DNA from: Vreelandella zhaodongensis
GTDB taxonomy: Bacteria > Pseudomonadota > Gammaproteobacteria > Pseudomonadales > Halomonadaceae
Direction: 5' to 3'
DNA: 64,000 nt
NCBI RefSeq assembly: GCF_013415115.1
Contig: NZ_JACCDD010000002.1
Span: 62,001-126,000, forward strand
Shown here in pieces: positions 26,654 to 36,148 of this stretch; position 1 is the stretch's first letter; each line of letters opens with the position of its first letter. The notes under the pieces were generated by a model. That model did not search any database. It was not told the origin of the DNA and was given only the letters and a program-made list of their open reading frames with translations. Position numbers and translations under genes: made by a program.

Positions 26654-27721
26654 ATGAGTGACATTCGGATTGTGATCGCGGACGACAGCCAACTAGCACG
26701 CGATGTGCTGCGCAACATCCTCACCCGCGATGGCGACATTGAGATTGTGGGTGAAGCCAGCAACGGGCGCGAAGCGGTGGAACTTGCCCGCCGCTTATCG
26801 CCGCAGTTGATCACGATGGATCTGAATATGCCGATAATGGACGGTCTCAGCGCCATTGAAGAGATCATGCATACGAAGGGTATACCGATTCTGGTTGTCA
26901 GCGACCGCTCTGATGCCGAGACCGCGTACCGTGCTATCGATGTGGGCGCTCTAGAGGTCATGCAAAAACCCACACTTGATGACGAAGACGCAGAACGACT
27001 GCTCGCGCGTGTTCGATTACTTTCAGGGGTGGCGGTGATTACTCGGCTGCGCCGTCGTACCACTTCAGCCATGCCAACAGCACCGGTGAACTCACCCGCT
27101 GCTTACCACCGTCATACGCCCAGAGCTTTTCAGCGTATTGTTGCTATTGCGTGCTCCACCGGTGGGCCACAGGCGCTCGCTTACCTGCTTAGCAAGCTCC
27201 CAGCCGACTTTCCCGCACCGGTCGTGATTGCCCAGCATATCAGCCATGGATTTATTGAAGGCATGGCAACATGGTTGGCATCTCTTTGTTCGCTGCCGGT
27301 TCGCGTTGCACAGCATGGCGAACCCCTGAAGCCGGGCTGTATTTATTTATCTCCATCGGAAAGCAACCTGCATGTCACCTGCTCCCACCGCCTTCAACTG
27401 CAGCAAGGTCCAGAGAACGCGCTTTACCACCCCAGCTGTGATGCGCTGCTGACTAGCGTTGCTGACGTTTATGGCGCGGATGCGATTGGCGTTATTTTAA
27501 CGGGCATGGGCCGTGACGGCGTTACCGGCATGCGTGCTATACATTTGGCAGGGGGCTGCACCTTAGCTCAAAACGAAGCCAGCTCTGTTATTTATGGTAT
27601 GAATCAAGAAGCCGTCAACGCAGGTGTGGTTCAGCATATATGCTCGCTTGATAAACTACCCAGCAAGCTCATCTGTAAAGCCAATGATCTCCCCTCACCG
27701 GCTAGGCCAACGCCGTTATGA
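26654..27721 (+). CDS. cheB: CheB-type chemoreceptor methylesterase
   Basis: This 355-residue protein has an N-terminal receiver (DDSQLARDVLRNIL; phospho-Asp in LITMDLNMPIMDG; Lys in VMQKPT) and a C-terminal methylesterase with catalytic-Ser motif IACSTGGPQAL, His in IAQHISHGF and Asp in LTGMGRDGVTGM. It would demethylate receptor glutamates. The ATG is 11 nt after the receptor stop and has GAGG 8 nt upstream; longer starts inside the receptor gene are rejected. It corresponds to WspF in the Wsp scheme. Confidence 0.92.
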   Translation: MSDIRIVIADDSQLARDVLRNILTRDGDIEIVGEASNGREAVELARRLSPQLITMDLNMPIMDGLSAIEEIMHTKGIPILVVSDRSDAETAYRAIDVGALEVMQKPTLDDEDAERLLARVRLLSGVAVITRLRRRTTSAMPTAPVNSPAAYHRHTPRAFQRIVAIACSTGGPQALAYLLSKLPADFPAPVVIAQHISHGFIEGMATWLASLCSLPVRVAQHGEPLKPGCIYLSPSESNLHVTCSHRLQLQQGPENALYHPSCDALLTSVADVYGADAIGVILTGMGRDGVTGMRAIHLAGGCTLAQNEASSVIYGMNQEAVNAGVVQHICSLDKLPSKLICKANDLPSPARPTPL

Positions 27722-29085
27722 GTCCGTTAGAACCGTTTAAGCGACTTGTTCATAGGCGTTGCGGCTTACACTTGGAAGGCCTCGCAGAAGACCGTCTTGT
27801 GAAAGCAGTGAAAACGCTTCAGGCAGACACCCGTGTTACCAACACGACGTCACTTATTGCCCAGCTAGAGCAGAATGAAGCGATGTTTGATCGCTTTATC
27901 AGTCAGTTAACGGTAAATGAAACCTACTTCTACCGCGAGCCTGAAGCACTCAATTGGTTAGCCGATGTTCACCTACCCCAACGGCTAGCTGAAAAAGGGG
28001 CGCCACTGGCTATTTTCAGTGCCGGGTGTTCATCGGGTGAAGAGCCTTACAGCGTTGCTATTGCACTGTTTGAACGCTACGGCGAGCGAGCCAAGCAGCT
28101 GTTTCAAATCACCGGTGGCGACGTTGACCTGCAAGTAATTAGCAAAGCCCAAAAAGGCATTTACAGCGGCATGTCGTTTCGAGCACTAACCCCCACGCTC
28201 AAGCGTCAATATTTTCACCCCGAGGGCCGACGCTTCAGGTTAGATGAAGGGCTACGTCACTGGGTCACCTTTCGCGCGTTCAACGTACTGCAGCCAGAAA
28301 CAGACGTTCTGGGGTCCTTCGACGTAATCCTGTTCCGTAACGTATCGATCTATTTTGACGAAGCCACACGCCGCGACATTCACCGACACCTGCAACAGCT
28401 ACTAGCGCCAGGTGGTATTTTGCTGTGTGGTGTTACCGAAACGCTGGGCAACGACCTAGGTATCTTGGAACTGCAGCAAACCCAAGGCGTATTTTATTTC
28501 CGTGAAAGTGCATCACCACACGTGCTACCCGTCGACGATGGGCGATACGAAAAACACGATCAGTTGCCAGGCCCCTTGCTGGAACAGCCTGTCGTTATCC
28601 CTGTAACTGAACACGCTGAAAGCGCTGACAGTCCTAGCAGCAGCGAAGCAACCTCGTTTGACGACGCACTGCTCTATGCTCATCAGCTCCTGAACCAGAA
28701 CGCGTTTTCAGAGGCGGCGGCGTTACTCGATGACCTTTTAGCACGTCAGCCCTGGAGCGTGGACGCCCTGCTGTTAGCAGGAGTAGTCGCTCGCTGGCAG
28801 CATAAGTTTGAAGAGGCATATGACTGTTTTAAGCGAGCCATTTATGTCGCCCCCGAGTGCTGGCCTGCCCACTTCTTTCAGGCAGAGATTTTTCGTTTGG
28901 GCGAACTGACCGATGCTCCAGCACAACGACAGCGTGGTTACACCGCGGTCATCCGCCTATTGGAGGCATCAAAACAGGCCGATGGCGGTTTAAGTGTGAT
29001 CACATCGCCTATTCCTCCAGGCGATGCCTACTTCCTGGCAACCCGCTATCTCGATACACAGCCTGCCACACAGGGAGTGGGCTAA
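27718..29085 (+). CDS. cheR: CheR methyltransferase with C-terminal TPR region
   Basis: This 455-residue protein methylates receptor glutamates using S-adenosylmethionine. The SAM site is FSAGCSSGEEPYSVAI, and the catalytic region FDVILFRNVSIYFDEATRRD is close to the usual CRNV.IYF text, with a Phe replacing Cys. The C-terminal ~130 residues look like tetratricopeptide repeats (LLDDLLARQPWSVDALLLAG and HKFEEAYDCFKRAIYVAP), as in WspC. It overlaps cheB by 4 nt and cheA by 1 nt. Confidence 0.92.
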   Translation: MSPLEPFKRLVHRRCGLHLEGLAEDRLVKAVKTLQADTRVTNTTSLIAQLEQNEAMFDRFISQLTVNETYFYREPEALNWLADVHLPQRLAEKGAPLAIFSAGCSSGEEPYSVAIALFERYGERAKQLFQITGGDVDLQVISKAQKGIYSGMSFRALTPTLKRQYFHPEGRRFRLDEGLRHWVTFRAFNVLQPETDVLGSFDVILFRNVSIYFDEATRRDIHRHLQQLLAPGGILLCGVTETLGNDLGILELQQTQGVFYFRESASPHVLPVDDGRYEKHDQLPGPLLEQPVVIPVTEHAESADSPSSSEATSFDDALLYAHQLLNQNAFSEAAALLDDLLARQPWSVDALLLAGVVARWQHKFEEAYDCFKRAIYVAPECWPAHFFQAEIFRLGELTDAPAQRQRGYTAVIRLLEASKQADGGLSVITSPIPPGDAYFLATRYLDTQPATQGVG

Positions 29086-31211
29086 TGGCACTGGACATAC
29101 AACGCTTTATTCAGCGCTTTATTGAGGAAGCCGCGGACCACCTACCCCGCTTGCGCGAAGGTGTGGAAGCTTTGGAACAAGGCGACACCCACCCCGAAAG
29201 AGTCAACGAACTGTTTCGTGCCGCCCATACGCTGAAAGGCTCCTCGCGTATGTTAAAACTTACGCCGATTACCGCCGTTGCCCACAGTACAGAGGAGCTA
29301 TTGAGCGCACTACGCGACGGCACACAAACCGCCACGCCGGATATCACAGGCCTACTTAACCAGGCCACAGATGCGCTGTCGGATCTCGTCAACCGACTTG
29401 CCCAAGGCGCCTCTTCAGCGGAACTGCCCGATGCAGACGCTCAACTCTGCCTTGCGCTTGAAAATGCTGCCACAGGAAAGCCACTGCCCACTGCTCAGCC
29501 GCCTTCAGCAGTCGCTGATGACTCCGCAGGTATTGAAAAGACCGCTGCCACACCGCCAACACCCCAGCAGCCTGCTCCCCAGGAGTTGCGTTTAAACGAC
29601 ACCGTACGGGTACGTCTCGACCGCCTAGATGACGTTATTCGCCTGATGGGCGAAGTGTTATCAGGGCATCACCATTTGCACTCTCTGGTAGAGCAGGCAC
29701 GGTTGCTAGGCGTTTCATTACCCGCAGACCGGCAGGCACCTTTTAACGCCTTTAGCCGCGAGCTGAAAGACAGCGTTCTCTCCCAAGACGGATTAATGAG
29801 CGACCTTCATGACCGAGCGCTGCAGATGCGCATGTTGCCACTGAGTGTTGTATTTGATCCCTTGTCACAAATGGCAAGAGACTTAGCTAACTCTCTGGGA
29901 AAGCAGGTTCACTGCCGCGTTCACGGCAGTGAGATTGAGCTTGACCGCCAGATGATAGATCGACTGTCCGACCCATTAATTCATCTATTGCGTAACGCAT
30001 TAGATCACGGACTGGAAACACCCGATGAACGTCAGGCAGCGGGCAAACCTATACGGGGACAGTTATCGCTAGAGGCATGGCAAGACGGCAGTTGGGTAGT
30101 GATTGAAATGCGCGATGACGGCGCAGGTATTTCCTTAGCAACCGTTCGACAAAAGGCTCTCACAAAGCAGCTACTTAGCGAAGAGCAACTACTGACCCTA
30201 ACCGAGCAGGAAACCTTAGAGCTTATTTTCCTACCCGGTTTCTCAACCAAGCCCCTGATTACCGACTTTTCGGGCCGAGGTGTGGGGATGGATGTGGTCA
30301 AACGTACGGTCATTGATGAGTTAAACGGTGACTTACGTTTAACCAGCCATTTAGGCAAGGGCACTAGTTTTACCTTACGGCTACCTTTATCGCTGGCCAT
30401 GATGCGCGTTTTGTTGGTTAAGGTGGGTAATGTCACATTGGGCGTAACTGCTCCCTATGTATCTGAGCTTGTCGAGCACCCATCAGAGAGCTTTATTGAC
30501 GCAGCCGGACAACAAACACTGATCTTGCGTAACGAATTTGTGCCGGTTGTATCACTCGCGGAATTAGTCGGGCTGCCCCCCTCAAACGTCAGCCAAGGCA
30601 ACTTACTATTACTTGTCGTACATCAGCGACATCAAAAGCTGGCACTCATTATTGATGCGCTGGTAGATGAGCGCGATATGGTGATCAAGCCACTGCCGAC
30701 CCATTTACGCCACTTGCCGATGGTATGCGGAATGGTGACCCAGGGCCGCAATACACTGGTCAGCCTATTACATGTGCCCACGCTGCTTGAGCACTCCCGT
30801 CGCCATACGCCGCGAGTTCAGGATACATCTGATCAGCCTCCCCGAGCGCACCGCATACTCGTGGTTGATGATTCGCTGAATACTCGAGAAATTGAAAAAG
30901 ATGTGCTGGAAGCCTGGGGATATCAGGTTACCTTGGCAGAAAATGGCCGTGATGGACTCAATAAAGCCCTGACCGACTCGTTTGATGCCGTGCTGACAGA
31001 TGTTGAAATGCCTGTCATGGATGGCTTTGCGCTTACCGCGAGTCTGCGCGAAAATGAGCAGTACCGTTATAAGCCAATTATCATTATTACGTCACGGGAG
31101 AAAGAAGCTGATCGCCGACGTGGCATCGAGGTAGGTGCCGATGCTTATATTGTCAAAGGTAGCTTTGATCAGAACAACCTTGTTGACACACTGAAAGCCT
31201 TATTAGGGTAA
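29085..31211 (+). CDS. cheA: CheA-REC hybrid histidine kinase (WspE-like)
   Basis: This 708-residue protein has, in order, an Hpt/P1 domain (phospho-His48 in FRAAHTLKGSSRM), a low-complexity Ala/Pro linker with no P2 domain, dimerisation helices, a kinase domain (HLLRNALDHGLETP; DDGAGI; GRGVGMDVVKR), a CheW-like domain, and a C-terminal receiver (VVDDSLNTREIE; Asp in VLTDVEMPVMDGF; Lys in YIVKGSF). The start follows GGGAG and overlaps the cheR stop; the longer open frame starting at 28857 lies inside cheR. The C-terminal receiver may act as a phosphate sink or relay. Confidence 0.93.
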   Translation: MALDIQRFIQRFIEEAADHLPRLREGVEALEQGDTHPERVNELFRAAHTLKGSSRMLKLTPITAVAHSTEELLSALRDGTQTATPDITGLLNQATDALSDLVNRLAQGASSAELPDADAQLCLALENAATGKPLPTAQPPSAVADDSAGIEKTAATPPTPQQPAPQELRLNDTVRVRLDRLDDVIRLMGEVLSGHHHLHSLVEQARLLGVSLPADRQAPFNAFSRELKDSVLSQDGLMSDLHDRALQMRMLPLSVVFDPLSQMARDLANSLGKQVHCRVHGSEIELDRQMIDRLSDPLIHLLRNALDHGLETPDERQAAGKPIRGQLSLEAWQDGSWVVIEMRDDGAGISLATVRQKALTKQLLSEEQLLTLTEQETLELIFLPGFSTKPLITDFSGRGVGMDVVKRTVIDELNGDLRLTSHLGKGTSFTLRLPLSLAMMRVLLVKVGNVTLGVTAPYVSELVEHPSESFIDAAGQQTLILRNEFVPVVSLAELVGLPPSNVSQGNLLLLVVHQRHQKLALIIDALVDERDMVIKPLPTHLRHLPMVCGMVTQGRNTLVSLLHVPTLLEHSRRHTPRVQDTSDQPPRAHRILVVDDSLNTREIEKDVLEAWGYQVTLAENGRDGLNKALTDSFDAVLTDVEMPVMDGFALTASLRENEQYRYKPIIIITSREKEADRRRGIEVGADAYIVKGSFDQNNLVDTLKALLG

Positions 31212-31237
31212 GCCCGCTCTATTCACGGAGGTTAATC

Positions 31238-31594
31238 ATGAAAATACTGGTCGTAGACGACGACCCCTTAGCCTGTGAAATGACGGCTGCCCTGCTAGCG
31301 TTTCAAGGCTATACAACGATCATGGCCAATGATGCCATGGAAGCAACGCAGCAACTGGATAGCGAGGATGATATCGCGCTTATTATCAGCGACATGCACA
31401 TGCCGCTCATTAACGGCATTGAGTTGCTAGAAATGCTGCGTGAACAGGGTGTTACACTGCCGTTTATTTTACTTACTGGCGACTCCCCTGATACAACCCT
31501 TATTCAAACCCTCGGCTTGAGCGCCTGTCTACAAAAGGATGCGGAGCTAGAGTCCACGCTAAGCAATGCCGTGGCTCAAGCGCTCAACGGATGA
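31238..31594 (+). CDS. CheY-like single-domain response regulator
   Basis: The 118 residues form one receiver domain: VVDDDPLACEM at the acidic pocket, phospho-Asp in IISDMHMPLINGIE, Thr in LLTGDSPDTT and the conserved Lys in LQKDAELE. GGAGG precedes the ATG. It lacks an output domain and lies between cheA and the GGDEF protein, so it could be an intermediate carrier, a sink or a regulator of an unlinked target. Confidence 0.9.
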   Translation: MKILVVDDDPLACEMTAALLAFQGYTTIMANDAMEATQQLDSEDDIALIISDMHMPLINGIELLEMLREQGVTLPFILLTGDSPDTTLIQTLGLSACLQKDAELESTLSNAVAQALNG

Positions 31595-31632
31595 ACGTAT
31601 GCAATCGTTCGCCCACATGAACAGGTAGCCTG

Positions 31633-33387
31633 ATGTCACCATCTGCCCCGTCGCTGCACGAAAAGTTGAACCAGCTGCGCCAACGTTTTATTGAGCAGCT
31701 ACCATCACGCTTACAGAACGCTACTGCACAGTGGCAGCAAAGCCGTCTGTCAGCGACAGAAGAGTCGCGCCTAGCACCAGAGCTACATCGCTTTTTTCAT
31801 AGCCTAAAAGGGACTGGAAGATCGTTAGGCTTCGAGCGGATCGCCATGCTGGCAGACCAAGGGGAAGAGGCCCTCAACGCTCCATCCGCCCCTTCTCACT
31901 TGGAAGGTCTTATCCAGCAAACTTTTCAGCAGCTCAGCGAGGAAATCCAGCGTCTTCAATCCCAACATGGCCAGCAACAAGCGTTGTCATCGCAGAATTG
32001 CGTCGAGTTTGCAGACACTCCCCAGCCACGCAGTAAGCGACAGCGGCTTATCTATTTATGCGACGACGAGCCCGATCAAGTTAGCCAGTTACTGCATCAC
32101 CTACGCTGTTTTGGCCATGAAGTGGTGCACTTTGAGAACACAGAGTCGTTTTTTAATGCGGTGATCTCCCGCAGGCCCGATGCCATCATCATGGATGTGC
32201 AATTCCCCCAGGGCAACACCGCAGGCACCGAAACGCTAGCGAGCCTGAACAAGCTAACCGGCGCGCGATTGCCTTCTATTGTGCTATCCGCTCATGGCGA
32301 TTTTTATTCCCGCTTAAGTGCCGTACGTGCTGGCTGCAGCGGGTACTTTACCAAGCCGGTTAAACCGCTGGATTTGATGCTCGCCATCGATGAGCTAACT
32401 ACCCCGCTGGATGAAGAACCTCTGCGTGTTTTGGTTATCGATGACGATACAGATGCCGCCGCTTACCATGCCTTGATACTGGAAGAGGCAGGGATGACTG
32501 TTCACCAAGTCAACCACCCTGAGGAAGCGCTAAATGCCTTAGAGCGCTTTAATCCCGACCTACTGCTCATCGATATGTACATGCCGGTGTGCTCAGGGGA
32601 GGAGCTGGCAACGATTATTCGCCAGCAAACTGCGCACATCGGTCTACCCATCATTTATCTATCCAGTGAAACAGACAGCCAGAAGCAGCTCTCTGCCATG
32701 ACCGCAGGTGTGGAAGCCTTTATCACTAAGCCCGTCACCCCCCATGAGCTGGTGTCTGCGGTAAGGCTTCGCGCCGAACGCTTACATCTTTTGCGCTCTC
32801 TCATGACCCAAGACAGCATGACAGGGCTTTATAACCATAGCACTACCACTGACTTGATCGGCAAAACGCTTGCCCAGGCCCACCGCGACGGCAGCCAACA
32901 CGCTATGGCCATGCTCGATATCGACCATTTCAAAATGGTCAACGATACCCACGGACACCTTGCCGGTGATCAAGTCATCATCACCCTGGCACGGCTACTA
33001 AAAACCCGTCTGCGTATATCTGACATTATTGGGCGGTATGGCGGTGAAGAGTTCGTCGTACTCCTTAAAGGAACAACCGATGAGCGGGCGGCTGAGCTTA
33101 TCGACGCGTTACGACATGACTTCGAACAGGTGGACTTTCACGCAGGTGACGGGCACTTCCGCTGCACGTTTAGTGCAGGGATCAGCAGTTTTCCAACCCA
33201 GCCTTCCACCGAGTCTCTGCGTTTAAGCGCAGATAAAGCGCTCTACCTCGCAAAACATCAAGGCCGTAATCAAGTAGTGATCAGTCAAGACTACCGCTTG
33301 GAACAACCTGTCCCTGAAAAGCGTGTTCCAGAAAAATATGATCTAGAAAGACAAGACGCAGACAAGCATGGCGCGAATAAACAATGA
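31633..33387 (+). CDS. Hpt-REC-REC-GGDEF diguanylate cyclase, output of the chemosensory system
   Basis: This 584-residue protein begins with an Hpt domain (His56 in RFFHSLKGTGRS), then a first receiver (~135-250; CDDEPDQVSQLL, Asp in AIIMDVQFP, Lys in YFTKPVKP), a second receiver (~262-378; VIDDDTDAAAY, Asp in LLIDMYMPV, Lys in FITKPVTP) and a GGDEF domain (~395-555) with MLDIDHFKMVNDTHGH and active motif RYGGEEFVVL. An RISD I-site lies five residues before the motif. The last ~25 residues are a charged, repetitive tail. The arrangement is PleD-like with an added Hpt and takes the place of WspR. The stop overlaps the next gene by 4 nt. Confidence 0.92.
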   Translation: MSPSAPSLHEKLNQLRQRFIEQLPSRLQNATAQWQQSRLSATEESRLAPELHRFFHSLKGTGRSLGFERIAMLADQGEEALNAPSAPSHLEGLIQQTFQQLSEEIQRLQSQHGQQQALSSQNCVEFADTPQPRSKRQRLIYLCDDEPDQVSQLLHHLRCFGHEVVHFENTESFFNAVISRRPDAIIMDVQFPQGNTAGTETLASLNKLTGARLPSIVLSAHGDFYSRLSAVRAGCSGYFTKPVKPLDLMLAIDELTTPLDEEPLRVLVIDDDTDAAAYHALILEEAGMTVHQVNHPEEALNALERFNPDLLLIDMYMPVCSGEELATIIRQQTAHIGLPIIYLSSETDSQKQLSAMTAGVEAFITKPVTPHELVSAVRLRAERLHLLRSLMTQDSMTGLYNHSTTTDLIGKTLAQAHRDGSQHAMAMLDIDHFKMVNDTHGHLAGDQVIITLARLLKTRLRISDIIGRYGGEEFVVLLKGTTDERAAELIDALRHDFEQVDFHAGDGHFRCTFSAGISSFPTQPSTESLRLSADKALYLAKHQGRNQVVISQDYRLEQPVPEKRVPEKYDLERQDADKHGANKQ

Positions 33388-33986
33388 CAGACTACTCGCA
33401 GCAAAACAGTGAGACTCAGCGCATTTCGCTAGATGAGGCGTTAGCGCACCAAAGTGACGACCTCTCGATTATTGATGTTGATGAGCCTTGCCAGCAGCTG
33501 GTGCTATTTCGTATAGCGAATCAAAGGTTTGCCTTACCTGGTAGCGCCGTGAATGAGATTTTGAGCGGTGATCAACCCGTTTATTTTGTGCCGGGGCTGC
33601 CAGCGTCTACCGAAGGGGTGATTCACCTACGCGGCAACATTGAGTCCGTTATTACCCTACAGGCGCTGCTGGATCTTCCCCCTACAGAGCAAACGGGCAT
33701 GCTGCTATTAGTGACTGCCGCAGGCATCCGCAGCGCCATTCGCATCGATTATCTCGATGATGTTTGCGACACGCCTGTCAGTGCACTAAAACCCGCGCCA
33801 GACACGCTTTCCAGCCAGCTCAAGCCTTACGTGAGCGCACTCTGGCAGCCTGAAACAACGTTTGATGAGGAGGTAAGCGACGCCACTGGAGACAATACTG
33901 AAGTGCCTTCTGCGCACAACAGGGCGGCGACTGTGCTACTAAACCCAGAGGCCTTATTTAACGCGTATCAGCAAGGCTTAGGATGA
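33384..33986 (+). CDS. cheW: CheW-like coupling protein 1
   Basis: The 200-residue protein has an N-terminal acidic region followed by a CheW fold: VLFRIANQRFALPGSAVNEIL, FVPGLPASTEGVIHLRGNIE, a stretch corresponding to hinge and surface strands, and a longer, acidic C-terminal extension (about residues 150-190) not found in minimal CheW. It should couple the receptor to CheA. Overlap with the GGDEF gene indicates coupled translation. Confidence 0.85.
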   Translation: MTDYSQQNSETQRISLDEALAHQSDDLSIIDVDEPCQQLVLFRIANQRFALPGSAVNEILSGDQPVYFVPGLPASTEGVIHLRGNIESVITLQALLDLPPTEQTGMLLLVTAAGIRSAIRIDYLDDVCDTPVSALKPAPDTLSSQLKPYVSALWQPETTFDEEVSDATGDNTEVPSAHNRAATVLLNPEALFNAYQQGLG

Positions 33987-33989
33987 GTC

Positions 33990-34394
33990 ATGGTGAATGA
34001 CGCACATAAGCACATGTCTGAATCGACTTCTTATATCGCGTTAGTGCTGTTTAAAGTTGGCCAAACACTGGCGGCTATTGAAGCACACCACGTAGTTGGG
34101 CTGGCAAGCAGTGCCACCATGCAGCGCTTCACTGATGCTGAATGCCTTTTGCTCAACACCCAAGACATCAGCGTGCTGCCTAGCAACTGGCTTACACTTC
34201 AAGACGCTCAAGGCCCTTGGCAATTAGGCGTCACCGGAGAGGTCGTATTAACACACGTACCGATCTCGGAGCTGTTTCCTTTACCGTCATTGATTGCCGC
34301 GCGGCATGCGAGTCCGGCGCTGCGAGGCATGACGCTAAGAGACAAAACCCTATGCTTGCTGTTTGACGGGGCAGCACTCAGCCCAAAGAACTAA
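33990..34394 (+). CDS. CheW-like coupling protein 2
   Basis: The 134-residue protein has a CheW-like fold but is more divergent: LVLFKVGQTLAAIEAHHVVGL, LLFDGAALSPKN at the end, and no clear RG(N/R) motif. It lies 3 nt after the first CheW gene with AGGA upstream of the ATG. Two CheW proteins match the WspB/WspD pair of Wsp systems. It closes the operon; a moeA gene converges on it from the other strand. Confidence 0.75.
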   Translation: MVNDAHKHMSESTSYIALVLFKVGQTLAAIEAHHVVGLASSATMQRFTDAECLLLNTQDISVLPSNWLTLQDAQGPWQLGVTGEVVLTHVPISELFPLPSLIAARHASPALRGMTLRDKTLCLLFDGAALSPKN

Positions 34395-34427
34395 ACACTG
34401 CCGCCCACCGCCTAATCACCGTCACAC

Positions 34428-35633
34428 TTAATGCTGTAACCAAAGACAGCGTATTGCCACGCCTTTTTCTACCTGCTGGTGCGGATCAATCACTGCTAAT
34501 GCATGCGCATTAATACACGACGACAGAACACCCGAGTTTTGGTCTTCAAACGCATCGGCAATGATGCCTTCTTCACTAAAGCGCAGCGCAACACGCATAT
34601 AGTGCTGGCGAGGCCCTGTACTTGTGGTGAAATTAGCCGTGGCCGTCAGGGCGGGCAAGGCGCTCAACGTCGGGCAACCAAGTAACGCTCCCATCAACGG
34701 CCGCAAAAACAGCCAAGCGCCCACAAACCCGGAGACTGGGTTCCCTGGCAGCCCGACAAAGCGTGCGTTACTGCCGTCTTCACGCAGCAAACGGCCCAGC
34801 GCTAACGGCTTACCTGGGCGAATGGCCAGCTTCCACATATCCAATTGACCCAGCGACTCCAGCGCGGCCTTGACGTGATCCTCTTCGCCAACGCTGACTC
34901 CACCGGTGCTGACAACCACGTCAGCGGCTGTCGCAGCTTGGGTTAATAGCGCAACGGTTTGGGCATAATCGTCAGGTACACTGACCAGCTGCACCACTTC
35001 AGCACCAAAGTTTTCCAGCAGCCGCTTGAGCATCGGCCGGTTGGAGTTATAGAGCTGGCCAGGCTTGAGCGGCGTGCCTGGATCGATGATCTCGTCGCCG
35101 GTCGACAGTAGCGCGACTCGCGGCCGACAGCGCACGCTAACCTGGGTAACCCCTTGGCCAGCCAAATGCCCCAACGCAGCGGCTTCCAGGCGATCACCAA
35201 TGTTCAGCAGTAAATCTCCACGGCAGACATCACGACCCTGGCGGCGCACATTGTCACCCACTGGAATGTCCGCAGGGATCAGCGCACGTTTACCGTCGCT
35301 CTCTACCCGCTCTTGCATCACCACGCAATCAGCGCCAGGAGGAATCTCACCGCCGGTAAAAATACGCGCGCAGCTGCCTTCCACCAGCGGCACAGCAGGG
35401 CTACCCGCAGCAATACGCTGGCTAATGGGCAGCCACTTGCCCGCATCACTGGCACGTAGGGCATAGCCATCCATCGCACTATTATCAAATGGCGGCACGT
35501 CCACCTGCGCCGTAATGGCGTCGGCCAACACACGGCCAGCAGCGGCATCAAGCGGAACACACTCAGCGCCGAGATGATGGACGTCTGTTAACAGCGCTTC
35601 AAGCGCGACACGTATTGGCTGCAGCTCAGCCAT
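34428..35633 (-). CDS. moeA: molybdopterin molybdenumtransferase (first copy)
   Basis: This 401-residue enzyme inserts molybdate into adenylated molybdopterin. The MoeA hallmark VPPFDNSAMDGYAL, the GEIPPGADCVV stretch, STGDEI near SRP, STGGVSVGEEDHVK and LPGNPVSGFV are all present. The ATG (MAELQP) is chosen because it matches the usual N-terminus and overlaps the moaB stop by 8 nt; a longer frame reaching back into moaB is rejected. A second, diverged MoeA is encoded at 46691. Confidence 0.93.
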   Translation of the reverse strand: MAELQPIRVALEALLTDVHHLGAECVPLDAAAGRVLADAITAQVDVPPFDNSAMDGYALRASDAGKWLPISQRIAAGSPAVPLVEGSCARIFTGGEIPPGADCVVMQERVESDGKRALIPADIPVGDNVRRQGRDVCRGDLLLNIGDRLEAAALGHLAGQGVTQVSVRCRPRVALLSTGDEIIDPGTPLKPGQLYNSNRPMLKRLLENFGAEVVQLVSVPDDYAQTVALLTQAATAADVVVSTGGVSVGEEDHVKAALESLGQLDMWKLAIRPGKPLALGRLLREDGSNARFVGLPGNPVSGFVGAWLFLRPLMGALLGCPTLSALPALTATANFTTSTGPRQHYMRVALRFSEEGIIADAFEDQNSGVLSSCINAHALAVIDPHQQVEKGVAIRCLWLQH

Positions 35634-36144
35634 GCTGCCCCCGGCCTGGGATGACGAGGTTGGCAAAGTTGCAGGGCTTGTGTCGGCTATCGAGTTGCTC
35701 CGCCAGAATACCATCCCAGCCGGTGCGGCAAGCGCCGGTTGAGCCTGGCAGACAGAACACCACCGTGGCATTGGCAAGGCCGCCTAACGCGCGGCTTTGG
35801 ATGGTCGAACTACCAATTTCATCGCCGCTCAGTTGGCGAAAGCGTTCGCCAAACCCTTCGATGCGTTTGTCCAGCAGCACCGATACCGCCTCAGGCGTCG
35901 AGTCACGCCCTGTAAAGCCGGTGCCACCGGTGGTGATCACCACCTGTACGTTGGTGTCAGCAATCCATTGGGCGACGACCGCGCGGATGTGATAAACGTC
36001 ATCAGCCACAATGCGCTTTTCGGCCAGCGTATGACCTGCTTCGGTTAGACGCTGCACTAGCGTTTGGCCCGAGCGGTCGGTCTCCTCAGTACGTGTATCG
36101 GATACGGTCAACACCGCTACTTTCAAGGATTCCATGCTGTCCAT
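35626..36144 (-). CDS. moaB: molybdenum cofactor biosynthesis protein MoaB
   Basis: This 172-residue MogA/MoaB-fold protein would adenylate molybdopterin before MoeA acts. It has VLTVSDTRTEETDRSG, the TTGGTGFTGRDSTPEA active loop and LPGSTGACRTGWDGIL. The ATG at 36144 has AAGGAG 7 nt upstream and gives the normal size. It lies 4 nt after the DUF1244 gene and overlaps moeA. Confidence 0.93.
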   Translation of the reverse strand: MDSMESLKVAVLTVSDTRTEETDRSGQTLVQRLTEAGHTLAEKRIVADDVYHIRAVVAQWIADTNVQVVITTGGTGFTGRDSTPEAVSVLLDKRIEGFGERFRQLSGDEIGSSTIQSRALGGLANATVVFCLPGSTGACRTGWDGILAEQLDSRHKPCNFANLVIPGRGQHG

Positions 36145-36148
36145 GGGC

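Noticed and set aside
28857..29084. N-terminal extension of CheA
   Set aside because: This part overlaps cheR in another frame; the Hpt domain begins exactly at the ATG at 29085, which has GGGAG upstream.
33300..33387. Repetitive charged tail of the Hpt-REC-REC-GGDEF protein as a separate element
   Set aside because: The short E/K/D-rich reiteration stays in frame to the stop and is simply a low-complexity C-terminus.
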